A stretch of DNA of 64,000 nt from CAVTWH01 sp963850915 (GTDB lineage: Bacteria > Actinomycetota > Actinomycetes > Mycobacteriales > Micromonosporaceae). The notes beneath the pieces are model-generated. The model was not told the origin of the DNA and searched no databases. It saw only the letters and a program-made list of their open reading frames with translations. Positions 8,250 through 21,047 of the stretch are shown here, one piece after another. Every line of letters begins with the position of its first letter. Position 1 is the first letter of the stretch. The translations under genes and the position numbers were made by a program. Where the stretch lies: NCBI GenBank assembly GCA_963850915.1, contig CAWKND010000004.1, forward strand, positions 868,001-932,000. The letters are read 5' to 3'.

Positions 8250-9208
8250 ATGATCAAGAGCTTTCCGGTGGTACCGCGCGAAGCGATGTCCCGGTGTGCC
8301 CGGGGCGCTTCGCTCAGCGGGTACCGCTCGTGCACCCGCACGTCGAGCGCCCCGTTCGCCACCGCGCCGAGTACCTCGCCGGCCCGGCTGAGCAGCTCCT
8401 CGCGGGTGGCGATGAAGTGCCCCATCGTCGGCCGGGTCACGTAGAGCGAGCCCAGGTGCTGCAGCCGGTCGATGTCGAACAGCGCCGGCTTGCCGCTGGC
8501 GTACCCGTAGACGACCAGTACCCCGTGCCGGGCCAGGCTGGCCAGGCTCCCCTCGAAGGTGCTCGCGCCGATCCCGTCGTAGACCGCGGCCACTCCGACT
8601 CCGCCGGTCGCCGCGCGTACCCAGCCGGCGAAGTCGTCGTACCCGACAAGCACGTCATCCGCGCCGGCGCCCCTGGCCAGCTCCGCCTTCGGCTCCGTGG
8701 AAACGGTGGCGAACACCGTGCCGCCAGCCGCCTTGGCGAGCTGGGTGAGCAGCAGCCCGACGCCACCGGCCGCGGCGTGTACGAGCACCGGGCTGCCCGG
8801 GCGTACCGGGAACGACGAGGTCACCAGGTACTGCGCCGTGATGCCCTGGAGCAGTACGGCCGCCGCCTGCTCGGTGCTCACCCCGTCCGGGATGGGTACC
8901 AGCCGGTCCGCCGGGGCCAGCGCGTACTCGCCGTACGAGCCGGCCAGGTTCACCGAGGCCACCCGGTCACCCACTGCCAGCCCGGTCACGCCCTCCCCGA
9001 GCGCCGCCACGGTACCGGCTCCTTCGCTCCCCGGCGTGAGCGGGAGCTGCACCGGGTACAGGCCGCCGCGATGGTACGTGTCGACGAAGTTCACCCCGGC
9101 CGCCTCGACCCGGACCAGTACCTGGCCGGGCCCCGGCTCGGGGGTCGCCACCTCGGCGACGGTGAGCACCTCGGGGCCGCCCGTCTCGGTCATCCGGATC
9201 ACTCGCAT
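8243..9208 (-). CDS. NADPH:quinone oxidoreductase (zinc-independent MDR family)
   Basis: A 321-residue medium-chain reductase. MRVIRMTETGGPEVLTVAEV opens the GroES-like domain; GVNFVDTYHRGGLYP is the quinone-oxidoreductase (QOR) signature, and VLVHAAAGGVGLLLTQLAKA is the nucleotide-binding Rossmann motif AxxGGVG. No catalytic zinc ligands are visible, as expected for QOR-type enzymes. ATG 9208 is chosen because AGGAG lies just upstream on the coding strand and the protein then starts as other family members do, although the frame is open to 9280. It faces the divergent MarR gene 211 bp away, so MarR control is possible. Confidence 0.9.
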   Translation of the reverse strand: MRVIRMTETGGPEVLTVAEVATPEPGPGQVLVRVEAAGVNFVDTYHRGGLYPVQLPLTPGSEGAGTVAALGEGVTGLAVGDRVASVNLAGSYGEYALAPADRLVPIPDGVSTEQAAAVLLQGITAQYLVTSSFPVRPGSPVLVHAAAGGVGLLLTQLAKAAGGTVFATVSTEPKAELARGAGADDVLVGYDDFAGWVRAATGGVGVAAVYDGIGASTFEGSLASLARHGVLVVYGYASGKPALFDIDRLQHLGSLYVTRPTMGHFIATREELLSRAGEVLGAVANGALDVRVHERYPLSEAPRAHRDIASRGTTGKLLIIP

Positions 9209-9419
9209 CACGCACACTCCTCGCTCGCTCGTCCACTCGCCGTGCCCGCCAGGCGAGCCCGCCGCGCCGGAGCCCGCCATGGAAGGGCGCGCCCGCCGCC
9301 ACTCAGCCGCAACTGGCGGGCCGCGCGCCGTGTTCCCGGTGCGCGTGGCGGCGCTGCTGGCACTGTCGGTGGCGGCGCTGTTGGCGGTACCGGTGGCGCC
9401 AGCGTGCTATCAGTAACCC

Positions 9420-9851
9420 ATGACCGAGCACTCGTACCGGGCGATGGAGGAGGAGTTCTCCATCCTGATCCGGCGCGCCCGGGCCAGATCCCTGGAGACC
9501 GCCCGGCAGGTGCACCCCGAACTGGACGCCGACGCGTACGGCCTGCTGGCCGAGTTGGATCGGACGGGCAGCAGCCGGGTGACCGACCTGGCCGCCTCGA
9601 TCGGTGTGGGCAAGGGCACGATGAGTCGGCAGGTACGCAGCCTGGAAGACCTGGGACTGGTGCAGCGCAGTGCCGACCCGCAGGACGGTCGGGCCTTCGT
9701 ACTCGAGCTGACCACGGACGGGCGGCGCCGGTACCGAGCCGCCCGGGACGCCCGCCGGGGTCGCCTGCGAGCGGAGCTGTCCGCCTGGTCAGCGGAGGAC
9801 GTAGGCCAACTGGCCGCCCTCCTCCACCGCTTCAACGCCCGCACCGGCTGA
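9420..9851 (+). CDS. MarR-family transcriptional regulator
   Basis: 143 residues with a single winged-helix domain: the first dimerisation helix is MTEHSYRAMEEEFSILIRRA, the recognition helix region is SRVTDLAASIGVGKGTMSRQ, and the wing is QRSADPQDGRAFVLELTTDG with the conserved D-x-R-D/G-x-R-hh pattern of MarR proteins. Divergently placed to the quinone oxidoreductase gene, a common MarR arrangement for oxidative or phenolic stress genes; ligand unknown. It converges with the S10 peptidase gene, and a long hairpin lies between them. Confidence 0.87.
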   Translation: MTEHSYRAMEEEFSILIRRARARSLETARQVHPELDADAYGLLAELDRTGSSRVTDLAASIGVGKGTMSRQVRSLEDLGLVQRSADPQDGRAFVLELTTDGRRRYRAARDARRGRLRAELSAWSAEDVGQLAALLHRFNARTG

Positions 9852-9877
9852 CGGCGCAGCCTTCCCCAGGTGACCAT

Positions 9878-9921
9878 GGAGTTGGAGCTGTTATACCGCA
9901 ACGGATTCCAGCTCCAACTCC
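9878..9921. terminator. 13-bp perfect inverted repeat between convergent genes (bidirectional terminator candidate)
   Basis: GGAGTTGGAGCTG (9878-9890) pairs with CAGCTCCAACTCC (9909-9921) around an 18-nt loop. No U-tract follows. The position, 26 bp after the marR stop and 50 bp from the peptidase stop, fits a bidirectional terminator, but the low-GC arms and long loop are unusual. Confidence 0.55.
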
Positions 9922-9971
9922 GATATCACCTGCCGGCTCCCGCGACGTGGGAAGCGCGCGGCGCGCGGGGG

Positions 9972-11444
9972 CTACGGGCTGACGAAGGCGGCCAGTTGGG
10001 CCGACTGGGCGAGGCGGCTGGGCTCGTGGACGTACATCATGTGGCCGGCCTCGAAGTAGTGGAAGGCGATGTTGGCCCGTAGCTCCTGCGGGATCTGCAG
10101 GTGGGCGAAGGTGTGCTCGGCGGCGAAGTGCGGCGTGGCACCGTCGTGGTAGCCGGCCGCCACGTAGACGCGCAGGTGCGGGTTGGAGCGCATGGCGGCG
10201 GCCAGCTTGTCGGCCACGTTGACCGCGACGCCCTCGAACTCCTTGTACGACCACGGGTAGACCCGGTCGGTGAGGACCTCGTACGGCAGGTCGTTGCGGT
10301 AGCCCAGCTCCACCCGGAGCAGGTGGTTCACCCCGGCGGTGTACGGCCCGGTGATCGCGTCGATGGACGGGTCGTCACTCCACTGCTCGCGCCCGTAGTC
10401 GGCCTCCCAGCCGAGGAACCGGCCGTCGATCCGGCCAACTGTGCGCCGCCGCCCGCGCAGCAGCTCGGTGAAGAACCGGATGTGCTCGATGCGCAGGTCC
10501 ACCCGGTCGACGTACTCCTCGGACAGGCCGGTGAGTCGGGCCACCGTGGCCACGGCTGCAGCCCGTTCCTCGGCGGTGAGCCGGGCGCCCCGGGCCAGCG
10601 CGCGCGGGTACCCGTCGGCGGCGTACGCGTGCGCCTCGTCGAGTACCTCCGCCAGCGGCCGGTCGCCGTGCAGCCCGTGGTAGTGCGCGACAGCGGCGTA
10701 CGTCGGCAGGTAGACCACGTACGGGACGTCGTTGTGTCCGGCGAACTCCAGCGTGCCGAAGTCGAGCGTGGCCGAGATCAGCATCAGCCCGTTGAGCGCC
10801 ATCCCGTACCGCTGCTGCAGGTGCCGGGCGAGCGCGGCGGCGCGGGTGGTGCCGTACGACTCGCCGCACAGGTACTTGGGCGACAGCCAGCGCCCGTGCC
10901 GGCTGGTCCACAGCCGGATGATCTCGCCGACCGACTCCACGTCGCCGGTGTAGCCGTGGTAGTCCTTGGACTTGCCGCCCTTGATCGCGCGCGAGTAGCC
11001 GGTCGAGACCGGGTCGATGAAGACCAGGTCGGAGTGGGCGAGCAGGCTCTGCTCGTTGTCGGCCAGGCCGTACGGCGGCGGCAGCAGCGCACCGGCGTCG
11101 CCCATCACCACCCGGCGCGGGCCGAGCAGCCCCAGGTGCAGCCAGACACTGGACGAGCCGGGGCCGCCGTTGAAGGCGAAGGTGACCGGCCGGCTGCCCG
11201 GATCGGCCCCGTCCAGGGTGTACGCCGTCAGGAACACCTCGGCCTTCGCGGCGAGCCCGTCGAACGCGTCGTCGGTGTGGCTCTCCTGGCGCAGCACGAT
11301 CCGTCCGGTGGTGGCCGTGTAGGCCAGCTCCCGCCCGTCGATCCGCAGCGTGTGCTGGCTGGTGACGAGGTCGTCGACCGGCTCCGGCCGCTCGCCGACC
11401 CCGTCCCGCCTGGCGCGGTTGTCGCTGTCGCTCTCTTCGCCCAT
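9972..11444 (-). CDS. Peptidase S10 (serine carboxypeptidase-like) family protein
   Basis: A 490-residue alpha/beta-hydrolase. The oxyanion motif FAFNGGPGSSSVWLHLGLLG, the nucleophile motif G-E-S-Y-G with Ser196, the downstream D-x-C-less cap region and a C-terminal AGYHDGATPHFAAEHTFAHL plus FEAGHMMYVH (catalytic Asp and His regions) match bacterial S10 carboxypeptidases. No signal peptide is seen, so it looks cytoplasmic, as for many actinobacterial homologues. It lies 22 bp downstream of the VOC gene on the same strand, forming a likely lhr-VOC-S10 transcription unit or at least a VOC-S10 pair. Confidence 0.88.
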   Translation of the reverse strand: MGEESDSDNRARRDGVGERPEPVDDLVTSQHTLRIDGRELAYTATTGRIVLRQESHTDDAFDGLAAKAEVFLTAYTLDGADPGSRPVTFAFNGGPGSSSVWLHLGLLGPRRVVMGDAGALLPPPYGLADNEQSLLAHSDLVFIDPVSTGYSRAIKGGKSKDYHGYTGDVESVGEIIRLWTSRHGRWLSPKYLCGESYGTTRAAALARHLQQRYGMALNGLMLISATLDFGTLEFAGHNDVPYVVYLPTYAAVAHYHGLHGDRPLAEVLDEAHAYAADGYPRALARGARLTAEERAAAVATVARLTGLSEEYVDRVDLRIEHIRFFTELLRGRRRTVGRIDGRFLGWEADYGREQWSDDPSIDAITGPYTAGVNHLLRVELGYRNDLPYEVLTDRVYPWSYKEFEGVAVNVADKLAAAMRSNPHLRVYVAAGYHDGATPHFAAEHTFAHLQIPQELRANIAFHYFEAGHMMYVHEPSRLAQSAQLAAFVSP

Positions 11445-11466
11445 GGGGGAGCAGGCTAGCCGGCTG

Positions 11467-11826
11467 TCACCGGCAGAGACAGAAGGGGTGGCCGACCGGG
11501 TCGGCGAAGACCCGGAAGCTGGTACCGGGCTGGTGGTCGAACTTCGTGGCGCCCAGTGCGAGCGCCTCCTGCTCGGCCGCGTCCAGGTCGTCGACGGTGA
11601 AGTCGAGGTGGTACTGCATGGACGAGGCCGGGTCGGGCCAGCTCGGCGGCTGGAATCCGGGTGCCCGCTGGAAGGCCAGGCTGGCGCCGGACTCGGCCTT
11701 CAGGGTGGCCCACTCGGGATCGCTCTCGCTGATGCTCCAGCCGGTCAGGTCGGCGTAGAACTGGGCCAGCTCGGCCGGCTCGGGGCACTCCAGAACAAAG
11801 GTGTCCAGGCGCGCGTTGACTGCCAT
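11467..11826 (-). CDS. VOC (glyoxalase/bleomycin-resistance fold) protein
   Basis: A 119-residue two-module VOC protein: MAVNARLDTFVLECPEPAEL, LAQFYADLTGW, then MQYHLDFTVDDLDAAEQEAL and the terminal FRVFADPVGHPFCLCR. His/Glu metal-ligand positions of glyoxalases are only partly present, so catalysis is uncertain and a binding role is possible. The start ATG 11826 has GAGGGGA just upstream on the coding strand. It is 67 bp downstream of lhr and 22 bp upstream of the S10 peptidase gene. Confidence 0.85.
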   Translation of the reverse strand: MAVNARLDTFVLECPEPAELAQFYADLTGWSISESDPEWATLKAESGASLAFQRAPGFQPPSWPDPASSMQYHLDFTVDDLDAAEQEALALGATKFDHQPGTSFRVFADPVGHPFCLCR

Positions 11827-11893
11827 CGTGTTCCCCTCTCGTAACCGTCATTCGTACTTTGCCGGTTATTCAGCGATCGCGCAACCCGGAGAA

Positions 11894-16525
<4,632 letters not shown>

Positions 16526-16582
16526 CCTGCCCGTACCCACCGACGTTTTCGCATCTGTGACGGCGCGGAGGGTTGCCGTCGC

Positions 16583-16622
16583 CGTGATGATCAAGCTACG
16601 GTGGTCATCACGTTCAGTGATG
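16583..16622. promoter_or_regulatory. Overlapping dyads built from GTGATG in the lhr/small-gene gap
   Basis: CGTGATGA (16583-16590) pairs perfectly with TCATCACG (16605-16612). CATCAC (16606-16611) also pairs with GTGATG (16617-16622) around GTTCA. Three half-sites in alternating orientation suggest a cooperative operator; the regulator is unknown. No actinobacterial SOS box (CGAAC-N4-GTTCG) was found here. Confidence 0.5.
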
Positions 16623-16662
16623 TGACGACTACACACGGACTGCACACAGGTGGGAGCGGGGT

Positions 16663-17022
16663 ATGAGCGACGCGAGCCGGGGAGATGAAGACCGGGGGTT
16701 CGGGCACGAGTCCGACGTCCTGATCCGGCAACTGGACGGGCACCTCGCCGCCCTGCGCTCGGCCCGCAGCTGTGACCTGCGCCTCGCTGAGCAGGTGGCC
16801 GAGGTACTCCGGGTACTCGTGGCGGACACCACGGTGGCCTGCGCGAGCGACCGCGCCCGGGTACGCGCCGCCGTGCACTACTTCCTGCTGCGCCGGGGTG
16901 GTCGCGGGCACCGCCGGCTGATCCGGGCGGTCTCCGAGGACGTCCGGGTGGTCAACGAGATCGCCCACTCACTCGGCCGCGACGACCTGGCGATCCGGGT
17001 CGGCGAGCTGGTACCCGCCTGA
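16663..17022 (+). CDS. Uncharacterised 119-residue helical protein
   Basis: I do not recognise a family. The sequence is charged at the N-terminus (MSDASRGDEDRGFGHESD) and then predominantly helical: VLIRQLDGHLAALRSARSC, LRLAEQVAEVLRVLVADT, RARVRAAVHYFLLRRGGRGH, RLIRAVSEDVRVVNEIAHSL. There is no signal peptide, membrane segment or catalytic motif. ATG 16663 is preceded by GGTGGGAGCGGGGT. GC-rich third positions across the frame support coding. It is divergent from lhr and shares its dyad-rich promoter region. Confidence 0.65.
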   Translation: MSDASRGDEDRGFGHESDVLIRQLDGHLAALRSARSCDLRLAEQVAEVLRVLVADTTVACASDRARVRAAVHYFLLRRGGRGHRRLIRAVSEDVRVVNEIAHSLGRDDLAIRVGELVPA

Positions 17023-17098
17023 GCGGGCGTTCCCCAGCCGCGCCGGTCGGTGGCGCGTCGGGGCAGAGCCGATCGGCTGCGGCCGATAGCCTGCCGAG

Positions 17099-17614
17099 GT
17101 GTTGACGCGACGGTACCGGCGGCGCAGCGCCCGGATCATCTTGCTGGACAAGGACGATCGGGTACTCCTCTTCAGCCACCGTGGCTCGGCGGAGCGCGGC
17201 TCGCTGCTGAGCTGGATCACTCCCGGTGGCGGCATGCGCCGGTGGGAGTCGGTACCCCGCGCGGCTGCCCGGGAACTCTACGAGGAGACCGGCCTGCGGG
17301 TACCCGCGAAGGCACTGGGCCCGACCGTGGCGTACACCGACGGATCCGCCGATCTGGGCTGGGCCCGCGGCCGTTTCCGCAACGATTACCTGGTCCACCG
17401 GATCGACTCGCACACCGTGGACACCAGCCGCTTCACCGAGCTGGAGCGGCGCACGATCGCCGACCATAAGTGGTGGTCGGTCGCCGAACTCGCCGCCACC
17501 GACGAGCGGATCCGCCCGCCCGGCCTGGCCGACCTCGTCGCCCAGCTACTGACCGGCTGGCGGCCCGCCGAGCCGATCCGGCTCGCCTGGGAGCACGACC
17601 CCAAACCCGCCTGA
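17099..17614 (+). CDS. NUDIX hydrolase
   Basis: A 171-residue NUDIX domain protein. The NUDIX box GX5EX7REUXEEXGU is read as G-GGMRRW-E-SVPRAAA-RELYEETGL, complete with the catalytic glutamates. N-terminal strands RSARIILLDKDDRVLLFSHR and the C-terminal IADHKWWSVAELAATDERIR complete the fold. Substrate (a nucleoside diphosphate linked to X) cannot be deduced. The start GTG 17099 gives MLTRRYRRRSAR; no upstream alternative looks better. Stand-alone gene between the small helical protein and a MerR regulator, all on the plus strand. Confidence 0.87.
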   Translation: MLTRRYRRRSARIILLDKDDRVLLFSHRGSAERGSLLSWITPGGGMRRWESVPRAAARELYEETGLRVPAKALGPTVAYTDGSADLGWARGRFRNDYLVHRIDSHTVDTSRFTELERRTIADHKWWSVAELAATDERIRPPGLADLVAQLLTGWRPAEPIRLAWEHDPKPA

Positions 17615-17694
17615 CTCTCTTCGGGCCGCCGGAAAGCCGGCTTGACCCTGACGCGGCGTGAGAGCGCAGGCTCAGCGGCGAAGGGAGGGGAGCG

Positions 17695-18456
17695 ATGAGC
17701 TGGACGGTGGGGGAACTGGCCGAGCTTGCCGGCGTGAGCGTGCGTACCCTGCACCACTACGACGACATCGGCCTACTGCGCCCGAGTGGCCGCAGCGCCA
17801 CCGGCTACCGCAGGTACGGCGAGGCGGAGCTGGAGCGGCTGCAGCAGATCCTGTTCTACCGCGAACTCGGCTTCCCGTTGGAGGAGATCGCGGCGCTGCT
17901 GGACGAGCCCGGTACCGACCCGGTGGCGCACCTGCGTCGCCAGCACGGGCTGCTGGTGGCCCGGTCGGAGCGGCTGGCGGCCATGATCGGCGCGGTCGAG
18001 AAGGAGTTGGAGGCACGACAGATGGGCATCTCCCTCACGCCGGAGGAGCGCTTCGAGGTGTTCGGCGCGGCCGACCCGGAGCGGTACGCGCAGGAGGCGG
18101 AGCAGCGCTGGGGCGAAAGCGACCCCTATCGGGAGTCACAGCGGCGCACGGCCAGCTACGACAAGGCGCAGTGGTTGGAGATCCGGGCGGCACAGGAGGG
18201 GCTGGAGCGGCGCCTGGTCGAGGCGCTGCGCGCGGGCGAGCCGGCCGACGGGGAGCTGGCGATGGGGCTCGCCGAGGAGCACCGGGCACAGCTCACCCGC
18301 TGGTTCTACGACTGCTCGTACGAGATCCAGCTCGGGTTGGCGGACATGTACGTCACCGACCCCCGGTTCACCGCCCACTACGACGAGCAGGCGGACGGGC
18401 TGGCGGCATACCTGCACACCGCGATCACCGCCAACGCCCTGCGGGCGATGGGCTGA
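17695..18456 (+). CDS. MerR-family regulator with TipAS-type effector domain
   Basis: 253 residues: an N-terminal MerR helix-turn-helix (MSWTVGELAELAGVSVRTLH, HYDDIGLLRPSGRSATGYRR), a dimerisation coiled coil to about residue 110, and a C-terminal TipAS-like domain (LTPEERFEVFGAADPERYAQ ... AHYDEQADGLAAYLHTAI). TipA proteins activate transcription after binding thiopeptide or other multidrug ligands. The Cys that TipAL uses for covalent thiostrepton capture is not apparent by eye. The ATG 17695 has a strong AGGGAGGGGAG ribosome site. A hairpin terminator follows the stop by 18 bp. Confidence 0.88.
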   Translation: MSWTVGELAELAGVSVRTLHHYDDIGLLRPSGRSATGYRRYGEAELERLQQILFYRELGFPLEEIAALLDEPGTDPVAHLRRQHGLLVARSERLAAMIGAVEKELEARQMGISLTPEERFEVFGAADPERYAQEAEQRWGESDPYRESQRRTASYDKAQWLEIRAAQEGLERRLVEALRAGEPADGELAMGLAEEHRAQLTRWFYDCSYEIQLGLADMYVTDPRFTAHYDEQADGLAAYLHTAITANALRAMG

Positions 18457-18474
18457 CCCACCACGACGCAGGCG

Positions 18475-18504
18475 GTGGAGTCCGGGAATCAACCCGGGCT
18501 CCAC
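18475..18504 (+). terminator. Terminator hairpin after the TipA-type merR gene
   Basis: GTGGAGTCCGGG (18475-18486) pairs with CCCGGGCTCCAC (18493-18504), 12 bp with one G-U wobble, loop AATCAA. No U-tract, as is frequent for actinobacterial terminators. It separates the merR gene from the downstream membrane protein gene. Confidence 0.7.
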
Positions 18505-18550
18505 CCGTGGGTGGCTGGCAGCGGAGCGCCGGAAATCTAGCTTCGAATGC

Positions 18551-19048
18551 ATGGAACCCGTGCAGATTCTGGTCATCGCCGCAGTACTGATCCTCGTCAT
18601 CGGTCGGCGGCTCACCGGGCAGCCGCTGACCAACAGCCGGCTGCTGCTGGTACCGGCGGTCATGGTCGCCATCGGCCTCTACGAGCTGACCACAGTGCAC
18701 CTCACCGCCGGCGTACTGACGCTGCTCGGGGTGGAGGCGGTGGTCGGGCTCGCCTTCGGAGTCGTACGCGGCCTGACCATCCGGGTGTACCCGCGCGCCG
18801 GCCACCTCTGGTACCGCTACACGCCGCTCACCATCGGCATCTGGGTACTGGCCATCGCCGCGCGCGTCGGGGTCGGCGTGGCCGCCCACCACTGGGGCGT
18901 CGACCTGCCCGGTGCCACGCTGCTGGCCGCGCTCGGGCTGAGCCTGCTCGGCGAGGCGGCGATCGTGCTCCCGCGGGCCCGGCGTACCGGCGTACCGATG
19001 GCTCCGGACCGGCGTACCGCACGCGCCGCCGCCGGCCTGGACCGCTGA
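18551..19048 (+). CDS. Integral membrane protein, DUF1453-like
   Basis: 165 residues with about four hydrophobic segments: residues 4-20 (ILVIAAVLILVIG), 30-45, 55-75 and 95-115, with a short Arg-rich cytoplasmic tail. The N-terminal hydrophobic segment followed by GRRLTGQPLTNSRLLLVPAV matches the DUF1453/CcdC-like group as I recall it, but function is unknown. ATG 18551 is used. It precedes the histidine kinase gene by 12 bp and could be part of that two-component operon. Confidence 0.68.
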   Translation: MEPVQILVIAAVLILVIGRRLTGQPLTNSRLLLVPAVMVAIGLYELTTVHLTAGVLTLLGVEAVVGLAFGVVRGLTIRVYPRAGHLWYRYTPLTIGIWVLAIAARVGVGVAAHHWGVDLPGATLLAALGLSLLGEAAIVLPRARRTGVPMAPDRRTARAAAGLDR

Positions 19049-19060
19049 GCCGTCACAGCC

Positions 19061-20308
19061 GTGGCCATGGCACAGTCGACTCCCGTGAACCAGTCGGATG
19101 GCGGGCCCCGGCCGGACGGGGAGTACCTGTTCGGCCGGTGGGGTCGGATGCCCGGCTGGTTCGTGGGGGACAGGCTGGTCGGCGACCAGAGTCTAGGGAA
19201 AACTACTGCGATGACTGCGGCGTGGACCCGGGTACGCAACGTCGTCATCCTGGCTGCGCTGTTGTTCGGTACCGTCGGGCCGGCTCTGAAGCTCTCGCCC
19301 GCGACCAAGCTGTGGGTCTTCGCGCTCGCCGGCGTGGTGGTTGTCGGTTGGCTGCTCGCGTGGGGTGCCGGCGAGACCGGCCCGCGGGCCACCGCCGCCA
19401 TCGTGGTCTACGGGACGGCCGGCGCGGTACTCGCCGCCGTCCAGCCCAACGGCTCGGCGCTGGCGTTCCCGGCGATCGCCTGCCTGAACGCGGGTATCCA
19501 CTGGTCGCGCCAGCGGTCACTGGTCTTCGCCGGTGCCATGTCGGTGACCTACCTGGTGACCCGGGCGCCGCAGCTGCACGGTAGGTCGGCGTGGTGGGAG
19601 CTGCTCGGACCGGCCGTACTGGTGGTCTGCGCGCTGGCCGGCGGCGTCCGTGCGCAGAATGCCCGGCTGGCGGCACAGGCCGAGCGGGAGCGGTCCAGGG
19701 CCGCCGCGCTGGACGAGCGGGCCCGCATCGCCCGGGAGATCCACGACATCCTGGCGCACGCGCTGGCCGCGCTCTCGGTACAGCTGGAGACGGCCGACGC
19801 GCTGCTGGACGGGGGTCGGGTGGGGCAGGCACAGGAGTCGGTACGCCGCGCCGGCCAGCTGGCCCGGGAGGGGCTGACCGAGACCCGGCGCGCGATCGGC
19901 GCGCTGCGCGGCGACTCGGTACCCCTACCCGAGCTGATCGGCGAGCTGGTGGCCAGCTACCGGTCCAATGTGGACACCGACGTCGCCGTGACCGTCACCG
20001 GCGAGCCGCGGCCGCTGGAGCCTGACGTCGTACTGGCGCTCTACCGCACCGCGCAGGAGGCGCTCACCAACGCGCAGAAGCACTCCCCGGGCGCGCCGGT
20101 CGAGGTGGAGCTGCGGTACGCGCCGGGCGAGGTGGGACTGATCGTGGCCAACAGCGCGCCACCGGCCGGGGCGGCGCACCCGCTGGCCGGTTCGGGCGGC
20201 GGGTACGGGCTGGCCGGGCTGCGCGAGCGGGCCGAGCTGGCCGGCGGCAGCCTCGCGGCGGGCCCGGTTGGCGACGGGTACCGGGTCGGGGTGACGATAC
20301 CCGCGTGA
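19061..20308 (+). CDS. Sensor histidine kinase (NarL/HPK7 type)
   Basis: Up to 415 residues. Several transmembrane segments (about 54-160 in this numbering) are followed by a HisKA_3 dimerisation domain with the phospho-acceptor in ARIAREIHDILAHALAALSV (His228) and a HATPase_c domain with ALYRTAQEALTNAQKHSPGA (N box) and GGGYGLAGLRERAELAGGSL (G box). The start is uncertain: GTG 19061 gives a polar 50-residue leader, while ATG 19211 (MTAAWTRVRNVVILAALLFG) begins just before the first membrane helix. It overlaps the response-regulator gene by 4 bp (GTGA), so the two are translationally coupled. Confidence 0.9.
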   Translation: MAMAQSTPVNQSDGGPRPDGEYLFGRWGRMPGWFVGDRLVGDQSLGKTTAMTAAWTRVRNVVILAALLFGTVGPALKLSPATKLWVFALAGVVVVGWLLAWGAGETGPRATAAIVVYGTAGAVLAAVQPNGSALAFPAIACLNAGIHWSRQRSLVFAGAMSVTYLVTRAPQLHGRSAWWELLGPAVLVVCALAGGVRAQNARLAAQAERERSRAAALDERARIAREIHDILAHALAALSVQLETADALLDGGRVGQAQESVRRAGQLAREGLTETRRAIGALRGDSVPLPELIGELVASYRSNVDTDVAVTVTGEPRPLEPDVVLALYRTAQEALTNAQKHSPGAPVEVELRYAPGEVGLIVANSAPPAGAAHPLAGSGGGYGLAGLRERAELAGGSLAAGPVGDGYRVGVTIPA

Positions 20309-20970
20309 CTGGGGAGAGCGGCGTGACTGGGGAGATTCGGGTGGTCGTGGCTGACGACCAGGCGGCGGTGCGCGAGGGGCTGGTACTCCTGCTCGACCTG
20401 CTGGACGACGTGACGGTGGTCGGCGCGGCCGGGGACGGCGAAGAGGCGCTGCGCCTGGTGGCGGCGCACCGGCCGGACGTGGCGCTGATGGACCTGCGGA
20501 TGCCGCGCCTCGACGGGGTCAGCGCCACCGCGCGGATCCGGGCCGAGCACCCCGGTACCCAGGTGGTGGTACTCACCACCTACGCCGAGGACGCCGACAT
20601 CCTGGCCGCGCTCGGCGCCGGCGCGCTGGGGTACCTGACCAAGGACGCCGGCCGGGTACAGATCGCGCACGCGGTGCGCTCGGCCGCTGCCGGCCAGTCG
20701 GTACTCGACCCGCAGGTACAGCGCCGCCTGCTGGCCGCCGCGTCGTCCGGTGCGCCGGCCGCCGAGGCCGCGCCGGACGGGCTCACCGCGCGGGAGATCG
20801 AGGTACTCCGGCTGATCGCCGAGGGGCTGGCCAACCGGGAGATCGCCGGCCGGCTGTTCGTCAGCGAGGCGACCGTGAAGAGCCACATCAACCGCCTGTT
20901 CGCCAAGACGGGGGTACGCGACCGCGCGCAGGCCGTGCAGTACGCCTACCGCCACCGCCTTGCCGGTTGA
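20305..20970 (+). CDS. NarL/LuxR-family response regulator
   Basis: 221 residues: a receiver domain with the acidic pair ADD near residue 16, the phospho-acceptor Asp63 in VALMDLRMPRLDG, the conserved Thr in VVVLTTYAED and Lys in YLTKDAG, then a C-terminal LuxR helix-turn-helix (LTAREIEVLRLIAEGLANRE, IAGRLFVSEATVKSHINRLF). GTG 20305 overlaps the kinase stop; GTG 20323 is an in-frame alternative after a small duplicated TGESGVTGE segment. Target genes unknown. It converges with the LysE gene across a hairpin. Confidence 0.92.
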   Translation: MTGESGVTGEIRVVVADDQAAVREGLVLLLDLLDDVTVVGAAGDGEEALRLVAAHRPDVALMDLRMPRLDGVSATARIRAEHPGTQVVVLTTYAEDADILAALGAGALGYLTKDAGRVQIAHAVRSAAAGQSVLDPQVQRRLLAAASSGAPAAEAAPDGLTAREIEVLRLIAEGLANREIAGRLFVSEATVKSHINRLFAKTGVRDRAQAVQYAYRHRLAG

Positions 20971-20984
20971 GCCGGCGGGTTTCA

Positions 20985-21034
20985 TGATCACGTAAGAAAA
21001 GTGCTGCTCCAGCAACACAAATCCTTCGTGATCA
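20985..21034. terminator. Nested hairpin between convergent response-regulator and lysE genes
   Basis: Outer arms TGATCACG (20985-20992) and CGTGATCA (21027-21034) enclose an inner near-perfect stem GTGCTGCT (21001-21008) / AGCAACAC (21011-21018). An A-rich stretch (AAGAAAA) lies on the left flank of the inner stem and reads as a U-tract for the minus-strand gene. Likely bidirectional terminator. Confidence 0.6.
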
Positions 21035-21047
21035 CGCGTCCGGTGCG

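Noticed and set aside
7448..9982. 844-residue plus-strand open frame across the LLM, QOR and MarR genes
   Set aside because: Shadow of three well-supported genes; strongly Arg/Gly-rich and without motifs.
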